From Perkinsus olseni (lineage: Eukaryota; Perkinsozoa; Perkinsida), in NCBI GenBank assembly GCA_013115125.1, contig JABANN010000385.1, forward strand, positions 1 through 33,679: DNA of 33,679 nt, read 5' to 3'. Shown here piece by piece: positions 11,509-23,757 of the stretch. Below the pieces are notes generated by a model that searched no databases, was not told where the DNA came from, and saw nothing but the letters and a program-made list of their open reading frames with translations. Numbering within the stretch: position 1 is the stretch's first letter; every line of letters begins with the position of its first letter. Both the position numbers and the translations under genes were made by a program.

Positions 11509-11814
11509 TCAACAACCTCGTCCCATTCTGGGATGCGCCGACGAGAAAAAATTATCATCGAGATGCGCTTCCAGTCCTGTGACACTTATGATGACTTTTA
11601 CGACACCCCGAGAAGCGCATAAGCATTTCCCTTCATGATACAGAATAATAACTTCTACTACCCCTGGGTAAGGCGATCCAACCCATTTGAAGATCAACCG
11701 TAAGGAGCTCTCGCCGTTATCGTACTCTATCATTGTCAACAAGCCTACTCCAGAGTTCTCCACCTTGTACCATCCAGCTGATTCACTGCAAAACACAACG
11801 CTTGGAGTCCACAT
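11509..11814 (-). CDS. Small lineage-specific protein, possibly secreted, start uncertain
   Basis: A 101-codon frame from ATG 11814 to TGA at 11509. The composition looks coding: beta-strand-like alternation ('SSLRLIFKWVGSPY', 'GVVKVIISVTGLEAHLDD') and three Cys in the body. Upstream, an ATG at 11935 opens a hydrophobic stretch of about 20 residues that would make a good signal peptide (MLLLLSVTSLHSALHL). A good donor (CT|GTGATAG) and acceptor (TTTGTATAG) lie between, but the phase does not fit, so I do not join them. It ends 12 nt before the proposed bestrophin start. No family recognised. Confidence 0.4.
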   Translation of the reverse strand: MWTPSVVFCSESAGWYKVENSGVGLLTMIEYDNGESSLRLIFKWVGSPYPGVVEVIILYHEGKCLCASRGVVKVIISVTGLEAHLDDNFFSSAHPRMGRGC

Positions 11815-12152
11815 CCACTTCCCGATCTATACAAAGAGAGCCCTCATGGGGTATTCAAGAGAGCTATCACAGATAGTAAAAGCAGCAAAGATGGAGTGCA
11901 GAATGGAGAGAAGTGACAGAAAGCAGTAGTAGCATGACCAGCACTAGGTCAGACCACTAAGGCCTAACTCTCGTCGTCATAATAGTAACGACAACAACAA
12001 CCAGCTCAGAATAAATGATATACGCCCCAACGAGAGTTACGGGGTAAGGAGTCACTTAGTAGCAGGACCACCAGGGCAGCAGCAGGTTTCATCAATATTA
12101 TCGCCATTTCGAGGGCTACGTCGATATACTAAACAACAAACGATAGTGCCGC

Positions 12153-13445
12153 TCACTGCCTCGTGTCCGCGTCGTTCTGCGTGAGAGGCAATCTCTCCTT
12201 GTTAGAGGGGATTCCAGGGGCGGGCTTGCGCTCAGCTGGGGACACCACAAGTGGTGCATTAAGTGGCGCCAACAACTCAGATACCTGAAAGACAGATGGT
12301 CACCGGCGACGAACTGAGGCGCTTCAAGATCGGCTTACCGGTTGCTTTTCATGAAGACCGAAGGGAAGCTTGATAACTTCATCGTAAAGCAACTCGCCGT
12401 AGATGAGCATAACGAAGCCCACGAGCTGCAGCAGGGACCACGCGGTGAGAGGCTCTCCAAGGCCCTTATTAGGTGCTACGTAGAACCTGAAGGGAGCAAG
12501 AGTGGAAAGGGAGAGGTAGCCCGACTTGACCGCCTACATCAATACAGATACGATCCAGATGAGGATGGTCCTTGTGGCGTCAAGGAAGGTATGATGAACC
12601 GCAGAAGCGGTAGCAGTCACCATAACACCACACAGGTTGAAGACGAACACAGACACGACGAACGATATGGTCAGCCACATAATGGCAGAGGAGTTGGCCA
12701 GCATAACAAAGGAATCCTTAGTATTCTCGATAACACCACCCACATCACCGCCATGGATAGCGCCGACGACTGGAAGGGCGATGGCAACCATGAAGATGGT
12801 GCCCCAGAAACCTTCTAGACCGACCAGGGCAACAGGGGAGACGTCATGAGGGGGCTTCAATAGGAACTCTTCTATGACGTACTGGGAAGCACACACAATC
12901 TGGCCACCGACGATGAAGCAGATACCGAGAAGAAGCTTGCCAAGGCTGACGACCTGTGTTTGGTTCTCTCGAGAGGCGACACTGGAGAGCCCGACAAACA
13001 GCAGGGCAACTACACAGATGATAACACCAGCCCAGTTGTGGCGATACATCTTTCGGTGGAGGAAAAGCACTGAGAGTGCCGCAGAGAAGATCAAGATACT
13101 ACCCTTAAGCATTTGGAAGACGGACACGGGGGTGTAGACGAGACCGATGGCTTGAAAGGAGGACCCCAGGAGATCGAATAAGGAGGGGATGGCAACCACG
13201 AAGAAGACGCGCTTGTTAACCTTGTCGACCTTGATGCTCTTCGTCCAGATCATGAAGTAGTAGACGGGCAAGGCAAGTAGCATAGCAACGAACATGACAA
13301 GGCTCATGAACCAGGGCTTCTCGAAGAGATGGTAGGTGCCATCAATACCGAAGGCGCCGGTCTGGAACTGAAGCTTCTCTACGATGGAGTTGGCTGACCC
13401 GGCCAGGAGGCCGATGGTGAAGACGATGGCGAAGGTGCTCCACAT
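12153..13445 (-). CDS. SLC35F6-like / DMT-superfamily membrane transporter, 395 aa
   Basis: Three exons, 13445-12538, 12486-12339 and 12284-12153, with 51- and 54-nt introns: 1188 nt, in frame. The start MWSTFAIVFTIGLLAGSANS is the first ATG after a strong pyrimidine-AG acceptor. Ten hydrophobic helices are arranged as in EamA/nucleotide-sugar-type transporters. Motifs near 'PSLFDLLGSSFQAIGLVYTP', then 'FQMLKGSILIFSAALSVLFL', and late 'LLQLVGFVMLIYGELLYDE' match SLC35F6 and its relatives, a eukaryotic family of lysosomal/mitochondrial-associated transporters with unsettled substrate. Human SLC35F6 is about 371 aa. The hydrophilic tail (last 45 residues, Pro/Lys-rich) is typical of a cytosolic terminus. 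The substrate cannot be read from sequence. Confidence 0.88.
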
Positions 13446-13495
13446 AGCGGAGGGATGAATCAAATTAAAGTTAGTCAACTGAAAACAGCAAAAGT
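13446..13495 (-). promoter_or_regulatory. Probable spliced-leader acceptor for the SLC35F6-like gene
   Basis: On the minus strand a pyrimidine-rich run TTTTGCTGTTTTCAG ends at 13479, followed by a 33-nt leader and the ATG at 13445. No upstream exon of this gene is evident, because the preceding sequence is the end of the 65-aa ORF. In perkinsids and dinoflagellates mRNAs receive a short spliced leader at such sites (established for those groups). That this site is used is inference. Confidence 0.5.
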
Positions 13496-13672
13496 ATCTT
13501 CCAAGATTTTAACAAGATATATGCTCCCAATGCCGATCACCGACACCCCTGCACTTCCCACGACCGTGGCGAGAGACCTGCTCAATTTTGGGAAGTGATC
13601 GAGTGATCGAGAACCCCGGATAGTAGAGGAAAGGTTCTGGAAAAGCCCCGAGTACATGTTTATACTAGCCAT
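13475..13672 (-). CDS. 65-aa single-helix protein, possibly mitochondrial
   Basis: ATG 13672 to TGA 13475. The N-terminal half is basic and hydroxylated with no acidic residue in the first 20 (MASINMYSGLFQNLSSTIRG), like a mitochondrial presequence. Then comes one glycine-rich membrane helix (VGSAGVSVIGIGSIYLV) and a short tail. It lies directly upstream of the transporter on the same strand; the TGA overlaps the transporter's proposed acceptor (CAG at 13479-13481, exon from 13478). Such small single-pass proteins are common as respiratory-chain or ATP-synthase accessory subunits in alveolates, but I cannot name it. Confidence 0.5.
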   Translation of the reverse strand: MASINMYSGLFQNLSSTIRGSRSLDHFPKLSRSLATVVGSAGVSVIGIGSIYLVKILEDTFAVFS

Positions 13673-13760
13673 GCAGCTCTACGCTGCAACTACTTCCACT
13701 TGCACTCTTGCACTGTCTTGAAATTCCTCAATGTAGAGTTCACAGCATAATATAATAATC
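13673..13760. promoter_or_regulatory. Divergent intergenic region (head-to-head genes)
   Basis: Only 88 nt separate the minus-strand ATG at 13672 from the plus-strand ATG at 13761, so the initiation signals for both directions must lie here or overlap the genes. It is the point where transcription switches from the minus-strand block on the left to the plus-strand block on the right. An AT-rich stretch (AATATAATAATC) precedes the plus-strand start. Confidence 0.5.
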
Positions 13761-14003
13761 ATGGCCACCACCGCCACGACCTCTGAGGCGATGGAGGCCT
13801 TCTTGGAGGAGGCTGAGAAGGACGAGGATGAAGAACTTTATATCCCACGCAAGTTCCGGAAGAAAACTCATAATCGGCGGCTGCCTAATAAGAGTGGATA
13901 CGAGGTAGTGATGGGAGATTTGCGACGCTATGGTTCGACTGTTCAACAGACCATCCGTGAGTTCGTAGAGGGTCTCGAGAATCGTCTTTCACACGCAGAA
14001 TAA
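13761..14003 (+). CDS. 80-aa hypothetical protein
   Basis: ATG at 13761 in a favourable context (AATCATGGCC) to TAA at 14003, with no intron. The N-terminal 28 residues are acidic (EAFLEEAEKDEDEE). A basic patch follows (PRKFRKKTHNRR) and then an amphipathic C-terminal helix (TVQQTIREFVEGLENRL). Charge-segregated small proteins of this sort are often nuclear or adaptor subunits. I do not recognise it. It is first in a plus-strand run with DDX41 and the 199-aa protein. Confidence 0.6.
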   Translation: MATTATTSEAMEAFLEEAEKDEDEELYIPRKFRKKTHNRRLPNKSGYEVVMGDLRRYGSTVQQTIREFVEGLENRLSHAE

Positions 14004-14199
14004 ATCCTGGGAGTGGACCCGAAATTCAGGAGTGATTTATTGAACACGCCCAGTACAATCAATGCAGCATTGTGATGTGTTGCAGTATGCAGATAGGGTG
14101 TCGCTTCACAGGCATGTTAGTTTTCGGACGTTGTTGGGCTTGGTGTGGTACGAAAATCCTCGGCTTATAGTTCGTATATTCTACCAGGGTCGATCGTTG

Positions 14200-14269
14200 T
14201 AGTGTCGTTTCTGTTTCACAGGCGTCAGCATCATCAACTCCCAGCGACTCCCCGGCAGAGGAGGAAGCG
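14200..14269 (+). promoter_or_regulatory. Probable spliced-leader acceptor and leader of DDX41
   Basis: A pyrimidine tract TCGTTTCTGTTTCACAG ends at 14221, 48 nt before the DDX41 ATG at 14270. The intervening sequence happens to be open in frame with DDX41 (A-S-A-S-S-T-P-S...), so a coding upstream exon cannot be ruled out. I see none in the 220 nt back to the preceding gene. Use as a trans-splice site is inference. Confidence 0.4.
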
Positions 14270-17501
<3,232 letters not shown>

Positions 17502-17598
17502 TCGCTACTCTTCTACGTTACATTATTCGCTATCATTTCGTAGCACTAGATGTGTTGGGTTCCCTCAGTTCATATATCCGGTAGTTGTCGGGTGTGAC

Positions 17599-18333
17599 AT
17601 GTCTGATACGGAAAAACCTCGCGAGAAATCTGAGGAGTCCACGCGCGAAGGGGAGGAAGAGGAAGAGTTTCAGCGGGCAATGGAGCTCGTGGAGAGGAGG
17701 CTGCGGGACATGTACGTCTTTGCGGCGTCGGACCGAGCGGGTTTTCCTGCTTCTCATACAGTACTCATTGCGAAATTCCAGTGCGAAAGGTGCAGGGGTC
17801 GAACCTGGGTGGGTTGGTCCATTGCCGTCGGAGCGATTCGTCACATCCCCGGTGTCCCCGTCAGTCTCCTTGAAACGTAGCAGCAGATCGCCTCTTTTCA
17901 GGGATGCCGACTACGAGGCAACACTAGCAGCTGAGAAACCGAAGGAAGGAGATAAAGAAGAGGCATCGGCCGAAGAGCTTGGGTGAGGACATCATCACAG
18001 TCCTTTTCTTGGAGAGCCGAAACGACAGGTACGACCGACTTTGCAGTGACTCGAGCGATGATGAGGAAGGGCAGTTCGGAGCCTTCATCAGCGGCCAAGT
18101 TGCGGAGGAGAGAAAAGCAGATGTCGACCGGCCGGCAGCAGCTCTCCATCCCAAACCGTGAGTCCTGTGTGGCATCAGATTGATGGTGATGATTCATCAG
18201 GATGTCCCCCGAGAGGAGGCAGCGCATCCGGGAGGCCATGGCGTCGATCCCTCCACCCGATGCACCCGAGTGGGCCCGAGGGCTCAGCGATGAGGAGTTC
18301 CTCAAGGCCGCCGTCCTCCGCTGCACCCGTTGA
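17599..18333 (+). CDS. Acidic 199-aa protein, four exons, function unknown
   Basis: Exons 17599-17715, 17762-17982, 18029-18157 and 18201-18333 join in frame with GT-AG introns of 46, 46 and 43 nt. The N-terminus is acidic (MSDTEKPREKSEES, then a Glu run and 'FQRAMELVERRLRDM'). The middle is Ser/Pro-rich ('VTSPVSPSVSLKRSSRSP'), then 'RDADYEATLAAEKPKE', another acidic stretch ('CSDSSDDEEGQFGAF'), and a final 'PPPDAPEWARGLSDEEFLKA'. The last segment looks like the conserved core. The 'FRDADYEATLAAEK' stretch recalls the region before UBX domains in FAF-type proteins, but no UBX fold follows, so I leave it unassigned. The start lies 97 nt after the DDX41 stop, with an acceptor-like GGGTTCCCTCAG about 30 nt upstream. 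Confidence 0.65.
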
Positions 18334-18684
18334 GATGAGTAGAATGGCTGTATGCATTTTTCATCGTTCAATTGATGTTGCTTTCGATTACGCGGTCAAT
18401 CTATTGGGCAAGTTCAAAGGGGAATTCCCCGCGATTCGTGGGGAACCGCGTCAGGTTCGACGGGAACAGAAGGACCGACCCGCTCGGTCCGACTCAGAGT
18501 CTGAGTCTGGCTATGGCAACGCTCTTCTCCGGACGTGGGGAAGAAAAGAGCTCCTGCCGATCTCAAGACTCAGTGAGAGCACCTCCCTGAGGGCTTATCT
18601 TTATCTGGACCGAGACTTGGGGAAAATGCACATTAATAAACCGACTGGCCCTTCAACCCATTCAAACAAAAGTGAGAATTGTTG
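18334..18684. other. Tail-to-tail spacer between plus- and minus-strand genes
   Basis: 351 nt between two convergent genes. It contains the 12-bp palindrome GGGGAATTCCCC followed closely by GTGGGGAACC, giving competing hairpins near 18418-18446. Open frames on both strands run through it but lack splice support or recognisable sequence. Probably the overlapping 3' regions of both genes. Confidence 0.45.
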
Positions 18685-20308
18685 TCAGAAATTAACGGAA
18701 ACATCATCTTGCATGGCACGAGTGAACTGAGGGGTGATGAGGAGCAAGTCAATCGAGTAGGGGTCAACTTGTATTTCTCGAAGAACTCGGAAATCTCTCG
18801 AAGGCATCGCTCGGAGTACCTCATCCACCTGGAAGAATCCTAGGTTGATCCTTGCTCATCGCAGAAGAGTCGCCTACCTCTATTTGATACCGTGGCTGCG
18901 GAGCAACCCCGTCCACTTCGAACTGGATGCACCTCTTCAACCTCCTCAACGCCTCCAAAGGGAGGCACTCCAAGTCCCGTGACACCGAGGAGAAGTAACA
19001 GATCTGGAAAGCCGCCAAAACCATAGCGGCAGATTCGGCGGGGAGGACAGTCGGGGCCACCGAAGGGACGATCTCCTGCAGGGGAGGGACCTGGGCCTGA
19101 CTATCGTCCCAACCCATAAAGCGTAAACCATAGAGGAAGAAGCTCTCATACGTGACCCTAGAGACCAGGGAAGGGAGGGCAGTGCTGGCGACGGGACAGG
19201 ACAGACGGAAGCAGTCGGCGATGTAACGCAACTGAGGACAGCAGTGAGGGGTGGCAATGGGGGGTCAACGCTCACGTAGGAGCCAGTAGACCAGCCTCGG
19301 CCTGCTCCACTTTGGTCTCCTTCTACTCCTCGGGACAGCAGGCCTTCATGCCGGTACGGAATCAGGGATATCGAGTGAAGGGCGAGAAGGTAAGATTCAC
19401 GATCAGCCTCCCGGGCTAAGCTGAAGAGCATCCAAGGTCGACCCTGGCAGATCACAAATTGAGCTCACCTGTTCGTCAAGGCAGTGATATCTGGGTGGAT
19501 ATCGGCAGCCGTATTTTTCTGCATCCTGCATCGGACGTAGAGCAGCTGTGCCCTCGCCTGTGGTGAAGTCAAGGCCGCAGCTTCCGGCAGGTGCCGCTCC
19601 AGTCGAGGGGCGTTGATGGCCATCTGCCCGAAAGACGCAGTAGTTTAGGGGACCCTCCTTCCGCTGGGCTGACCTTGGACAATCCAAACACTATCCCGAC
19701 GAGGCCTCGGGCGTCCAATCGGTCGGAGGGACACCTCCCCTCGAGGAGGTCAGCTGCCCGGCCTATCATCCTCGTCCACAGCTCGACGTCCCTGACCTCT
19801 GTCCGGTACCTGATCAGCCTACCAGCAGATTGCGCTCGTCATTATTATTACATCGCCGTTGACATGAGGGGAAGGTCCTTCCCTGAAGATAGGGCGAGGC
19901 CACGACCAACACAATCCGCCACAAGGGACCGGATGGTCTCCAGCTCGGCCTTGGCGATGTCGTGGTTGACTGCCGCCGCCACGCCCAAGGCAACGTGGGC
20001 TAATGCAGTTGGTGATGGAGGGATCGGTCGTCTTCCGGGAAGGTGGTGGCCGCAAAGTGTATCTAGCAAGCTTCAACCTTGGATACGTCTCGGAGGGTTG
20101 CCCACATCCTACCACCTCCCTCTCTAAGATACGCCACGACATGCATGATGCGCTGAGGAGTTTTCCGATCTCCCAGCTGGGTCGTACTGAGATGCCGCAG
20201 CAGTAACGATACAGTGTCCAAGTCCGGACGCTGGGCCTCGAGGAACGACTGCAGAGTCGACCCTGTCCGAGCCTCGTGGTGAATGAACTTCCGCAGGAAC
20301 CTTGCCAT
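18685..20308 (-). CDS. Candidate mitochondrial RNA-binding protein (RAP/heptatricopeptide-like), 449 aa
   Basis: Seven exons: 20308-20113, 20062-19852, 19818-19674, 19623-19469, 19420-19276, 19231-18878 and 18828-18685. They total 1350 nt in frame; introns are 33-50 nt. The N-terminus MARFLRKFIHHEARTGSTL is basic and amphipathic, suiting a mitochondrial transit peptide. The body consists of degenerate helical repeats such as 'TALAHVALGVAAAVNHDIAK', 'ARGLVGIVFGLSKV' and 'AAMVLAAFQICYFSSV'. These recall the 'A..WAxAxL' helices of FASTK/RAP and heptatricopeptide proteins that handle organelle RNA in alveolates. The end 'REIQVDPYSIDLLLI' recalls a strand entering a RAP-type nuclease fold. The assignment is by style, not strong identity. 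The frame is open upstream of the chosen ATG to 20431 but without another ATG. Confidence 0.6.
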
Positions 20309-20423
20309 TGACTCGGATGCCGCTGCTAACGGCCGCCCTCTGACCACATCAACACAATGCGATGGGAGTTGGGAGAGTAATGGTACTAGTAGGAATGGTA
20401 CGTTATAATCTGCCGAAGGGTCA

Positions 20424-21825
20424 TCAGCCAAACATGTCCACCTCTTCCTCTTCTTGCTTCTTCTTGGTCGTCTCGGAGGGGCCGTTCAAGACCGTGGAGC
20501 TCTTCACAAACGACATACGGAAAGGGTTGCTGCCGGTGACGCTGGGTTTGCTGGCACCCGAGGCGACCTCCATCATCCTCTTCTCCAGTAGCGATCGGGG
20601 GGCCGGCCCGACAGAGCCTGAGTACCCTAGGCCCGGACGCTCCGCTTCGGCTTCTGCACCACCATAGGAACCATCTAGGTCTGCAAGAGAAGACCCGTAA
20701 AATGCCGCGACTGAGAATCGAACCCGCGGCCATGCCGTACTCATATTGAGGTGTTTAGACTCTCTCATAGCTTCCGTCTCCTCAGTGACCTCTAACTGCT
20801 CCAACTCCCTCTCCTCCCTCCTCAACTTGGCCTCCCGCAACCCTTCCTTCCATCCAGTTAACCCCTCCAGTCGCCGCTTTCGTTCACGCAGCAACGCCGA
20901 TCGATCCTGCCGGAAAGCAGTCACATCGGGAACCAGATTTTCCCCCGCCCCCTCATCCTCATACTACCTGATACCGTTCAGCGCGAGCCCTCTCTCCTCT
21001 AATCTCATCCTCAGTCTTGCCAAACATCTTCCTCCGAGCATAGTTACTATGCAGTCCAAAGGCCCCTCCACTGGTCTCCACTATCGGCTGGGCCACAGCA
21101 GCTTCGGACTCTCCCTCGTCGCCTCCTGCCGGGCTCCCAGTACGGACATCGCACTTCATAAAACACCTCCGACCAAGTTGGATTTGCCCTCGGTGCTTGA
21201 TTTCAACTTTTTCTCCTCGATCCAGTTCCCGCCCATCCACAATGACTAGCCCGTGCAGGGCCTGTATTTGAAAACAATTCTGCTTCTTACTCCAGCTGAT
21301 CCGGCACTGCTTGGTCGCATGGATATCCGGGAAGGCGCTGAGATCTGCTATATGCCGGCCCAGCACGCCTCCAACCGTATCAACCCTCAGAATCTGTTCC
21401 GTGCGGTCCCAAGGAGAATCCAGTGTCTCCAAATACGTTCTCATCTGGTCGTTTTCATCGGCACCAGCCTGCGGAGTGAAGTGCTGCAGCACCCAGAGCT
21501 TCCCTTGTACGGGGAGATCCCGGAAGGTCTTCTCAACCCGCTTGGACAGCTTGAGGTGGGCGACCGTCTCGTCAACTGCTTTGTTGATGGAAACAACCTG
21601 CTGTGCGTCCGGAGGGGGCGGTTTGAAGGAAAGATAGAGCTCAGGGCCACCCGTAGTGAGCAGCTCAGCCGGCGGCCGGGGGACATTCGGTCCGATCTCG
21701 CAGGGGTTGGCCAAAGACCAGATAAGTCTCCCTTCCGATGAGAGACTATCATACTCGTGCATGAGCACTTGGGGCAGAGTCAAGGAATACAACTTGCCAG
21801 TTAATGAGGAGAAACAGTAACCCAT
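20424..21825 (-). CDS. Protein with divergent FHA-like domain and charged C-terminal half, 426 aa
   Basis: Three exons: 21825-20968, 20906-20741 and 20680-20424, with 61- and 60-nt introns. The second intron is frame-neutral and could be read through. After an N-terminal region of about 140 residues with no recognisable fold, residues ~150-235 read like an FHA beta-sandwich: 'VGGVLGRHIADLSAFPDIHA', then 'CRISWSKKQNCFQIQALHG', 'LDRGEKVEIKHRGQIQLGRR'. The canonical S-x-x-H phosphothreonine-binding pair is not evident, so binding may be lost or the fold different. Next come 'ARRKMFGKTEDEIRGERARA', a strongly charged helix (exon 2) and an acidic end 'KKKQEEEEVDMFG'. The layout suggests a nuclear scaffold. 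An acceptor-like ATTTTAG lies 11 nt before the ATG. It stops 115 nt before the start of the next gene on the same strand. Confidence 0.7.
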
Positions 21826-22242
21826 CGTGGGGGTTCTAAAATTCCATACCTAGTTACAACAGTCGGGTGATGACGATGTTATCTCATTAACCCTGAGTAC
21901 TACATCCACGCAGTCGCTGAAGGTGTCCTTCATTTCCTGTTCGCGCGGTAGCAGTCTATGAGTGGGATCCTTCCCAGAGGAGGAAGAGGCGTCTTGGTGG
22001 ACGTGAGACCCTCGTCCATGCCGCTGGGTGGACATGGTGAGAGCGATACAGATAAAGCTGTCACACACGTCAGTTCATGGCCAAGGAGCTGTTCAACGAA
22101 AAAGATCGATCCCAATCCTGATTGAAGTGCCACCGATCCTTCCCGTGGGAACAGCACTAAACACGACTCCAAGCGATTGTAACACCTGACATCGGGTACA
22201 CCATGGGAGGGCTTTATCGACAGCATCGCGCCCCGGCCCCAA
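21826..22242 (-). other. Spacer between paralogue A and the FHA-like gene
   Basis: 417 nt. A 98-codon open frame (22226-21930) exists but lacks an acceptable start context, domain or splice support, and I do not call it. Just downstream of copy A's stop is CATGGTGTACCCGATGTCAG, which resembles the 3' flanks of the other array copies. Nothing else is visible. Confidence 0.4.
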
Positions 22243-23757
22243 TCACAACAGAGAGTGATACACCAGCTCTGCAGCCCTCTTTAGTAGCCTCTCTCTATTA
22301 CCGTCATTCAGCTCTTCGAACAGGATTGATTTCTCAGTGTTGTCCATCAATCTGTCGAGGTAGTCCTGGATGGTCCTTCCGTACTCAACCAACTGGGCCT
22401 CGCATACGGCTATGCTGTGCTCCCCCTCTATCCTAGAAGCTCTCCTCTCTACGTCGCGCCATTGGTTCACTGACTTAGCCGGCATATCATCCTTCTCCCA
22501 GATTCTGAATGTAAGAGTACTTTCGAGTCACCACAAAAGACCTACTGTGTCCCGACGATATCTATATCGTGAAGCTTGAGCTTGCAAGTTGGATCTGCCG
22601 CCCCGAGCCTGATGGCCACGGTCCTCTTCTTGGTCGACTGCAGGGCGGGAAGGAGAGGAGAGCGGGTAGTAGAAGCAGCCTTAGTATTACGAAGGTGATA
22701 GGAGAGCACATACAATAATAACTGCCCTTCTTGTGTAGTTTATCGTGAGCCAAACTCCAGATGAAAGCGGGAACCACCTCCGCGTCTCCTTCCGTCAAAC
22801 GGGTTTTCCGAATTTCCCCCAGCATGCCTGTGACGTGCGTGGCCACGCCCACCAATCCGTCCTCGCCGACGATAGAAGCCAGATCTTTCTTGGACTGGAG
22901 AGCTCGAGCGAGACCTTCTTTCCCCCATAGTTCCGTTTGGCTTTTGCAAGTGGCTTCCGGATCGCGACTGGTTCTAGTAGAACCGTTCTACTTGGTATGA
23001 TATCGGCAACATCGAGCATGACGTTCATACGGGTGGTGTTATTATATTGACTGAGGGGACACAATCAATGGTCATCAAAGAGCATCGACTGGACATCCTC
23101 CTGCTCACCCGTTCTCCCAGGCGTAGATGAGGTCCAAAGCGGTACGCCTGGGCGTGGGCTTTCCACGACGATCCAGCTGCTTCGCATGGACAACGACACC
23201 ACCCTGGCGTTGGAGGCACATGAACGCTAGTAGAATCGTCAAGCGCTCACCAGGTTGGACTGCTCTTCAGTAGTCGAAGGACCCGCTGGGAAGGTGTAAG
23301 AGAGGGAGCAGCGGTCCTGTCAACGAGGCGATGCATGAGTGTAGTAAGGAAAAAGTAACGCTACCCAAACCCGATACTGCTCTTTCGTCTTCGCGTTAAC
23401 ATCATCCTGAAAGGGTCATTCCAACCGAGACCATAGCTCAATCAGCCACCAACTGTTACATGAAAGTAGTACCACACCAATCGCTACTCTACATAGACGA
23501 AAAGGACGAGAGACAGATGGAATAGGGGCGTATTTAGATCTCGAACAGAATCTTACTTCGCATTTCCTCCCCATGCAGAAGAGGCTCCTCAAAACGGACC
23601 TGACCCGCTTCGACCTATTTCCCTTCCTGCGCTTGGTATGAGCGGTGGCACTGCCAGCAGCGCTGTGCTGTGCTGCCGATAGTACAGCCGCCATGGCGGC
23701 TTCAACAACAGGCACGGTGAGGGCGAGGCCGACCGCAGCAACGAGGGGACTGCGCAT
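22243..23757 (-). pseudogene. Array copy A: secreted-family gene with a frame-breaking insertion
   Basis: Exons 23757-23557, 23406-23365, 23316-23251, 23203-23109, 23050-22691, 22637-22546 and 22504-22243. Exon 1 is a signal peptide (MRSPLVAAVGLALTVPVVEA) plus a basic segment ('KRRKGNRSKRVRSVLRS'). Then follow a 14-codon strand exon ending 'YRVW', 'DRCSLSYTFP', and 'GGVVVHAKQL...ALDLIYAWENG'. In exon 5 the sequence has 14 nt that copy C lacks, at about 22971-22986, creating the palindrome GGTTCTAGTAGAACC (22970-22984). Because 14 is not a multiple of three, the conserved 'DPEAT...QTELWG' segment is out of frame with the exon start, and the frame entered from exon 4 stops near 22795. The remaining exons are otherwise open, so the lesion looks recent. 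No variable acidic exon is visible between exons 1 and 2, unlike B, C and D. Confidence 0.7.

Noticed and set aside
17785-17812. CCAGGTTCGACCCCTG on the minus strand with a 4-bp T-stem
   Set aside because: It is the complement of an exon of the 199-aa protein, and no acceptor or D stem is present.
18158-18730. A long plus-strand frame of 190 codons
   Set aside because: It overlaps exon 4 of the 199-aa gene in another frame and continues into the tail-to-tail spacer. Composition is low-complexity and there is no homology.
20309-20431. N-terminal extension of the RAP-like protein
   Set aside because: The frame is open but has no ATG. The first ATG, at 20308, begins a convincing transit-peptide-like sequence.
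20705-20740. GCGGGTTCGATTCTCAG on the minus strand, another B-box-like string
   Set aside because: T-stem pairing fails at two of five positions and there is no D arm upstream. It lies in the second intron of the FHA-like gene. The 7-mer GGTTCGA is expected about four times by chance in this window.
21930-22226. A 98-codon minus-strand frame between copy A and the FHA-like gene
   Set aside because: No domain, signal peptide or matching paralogue. It begins in the conserved 3' flank of copy A, so it is more likely untranslated.
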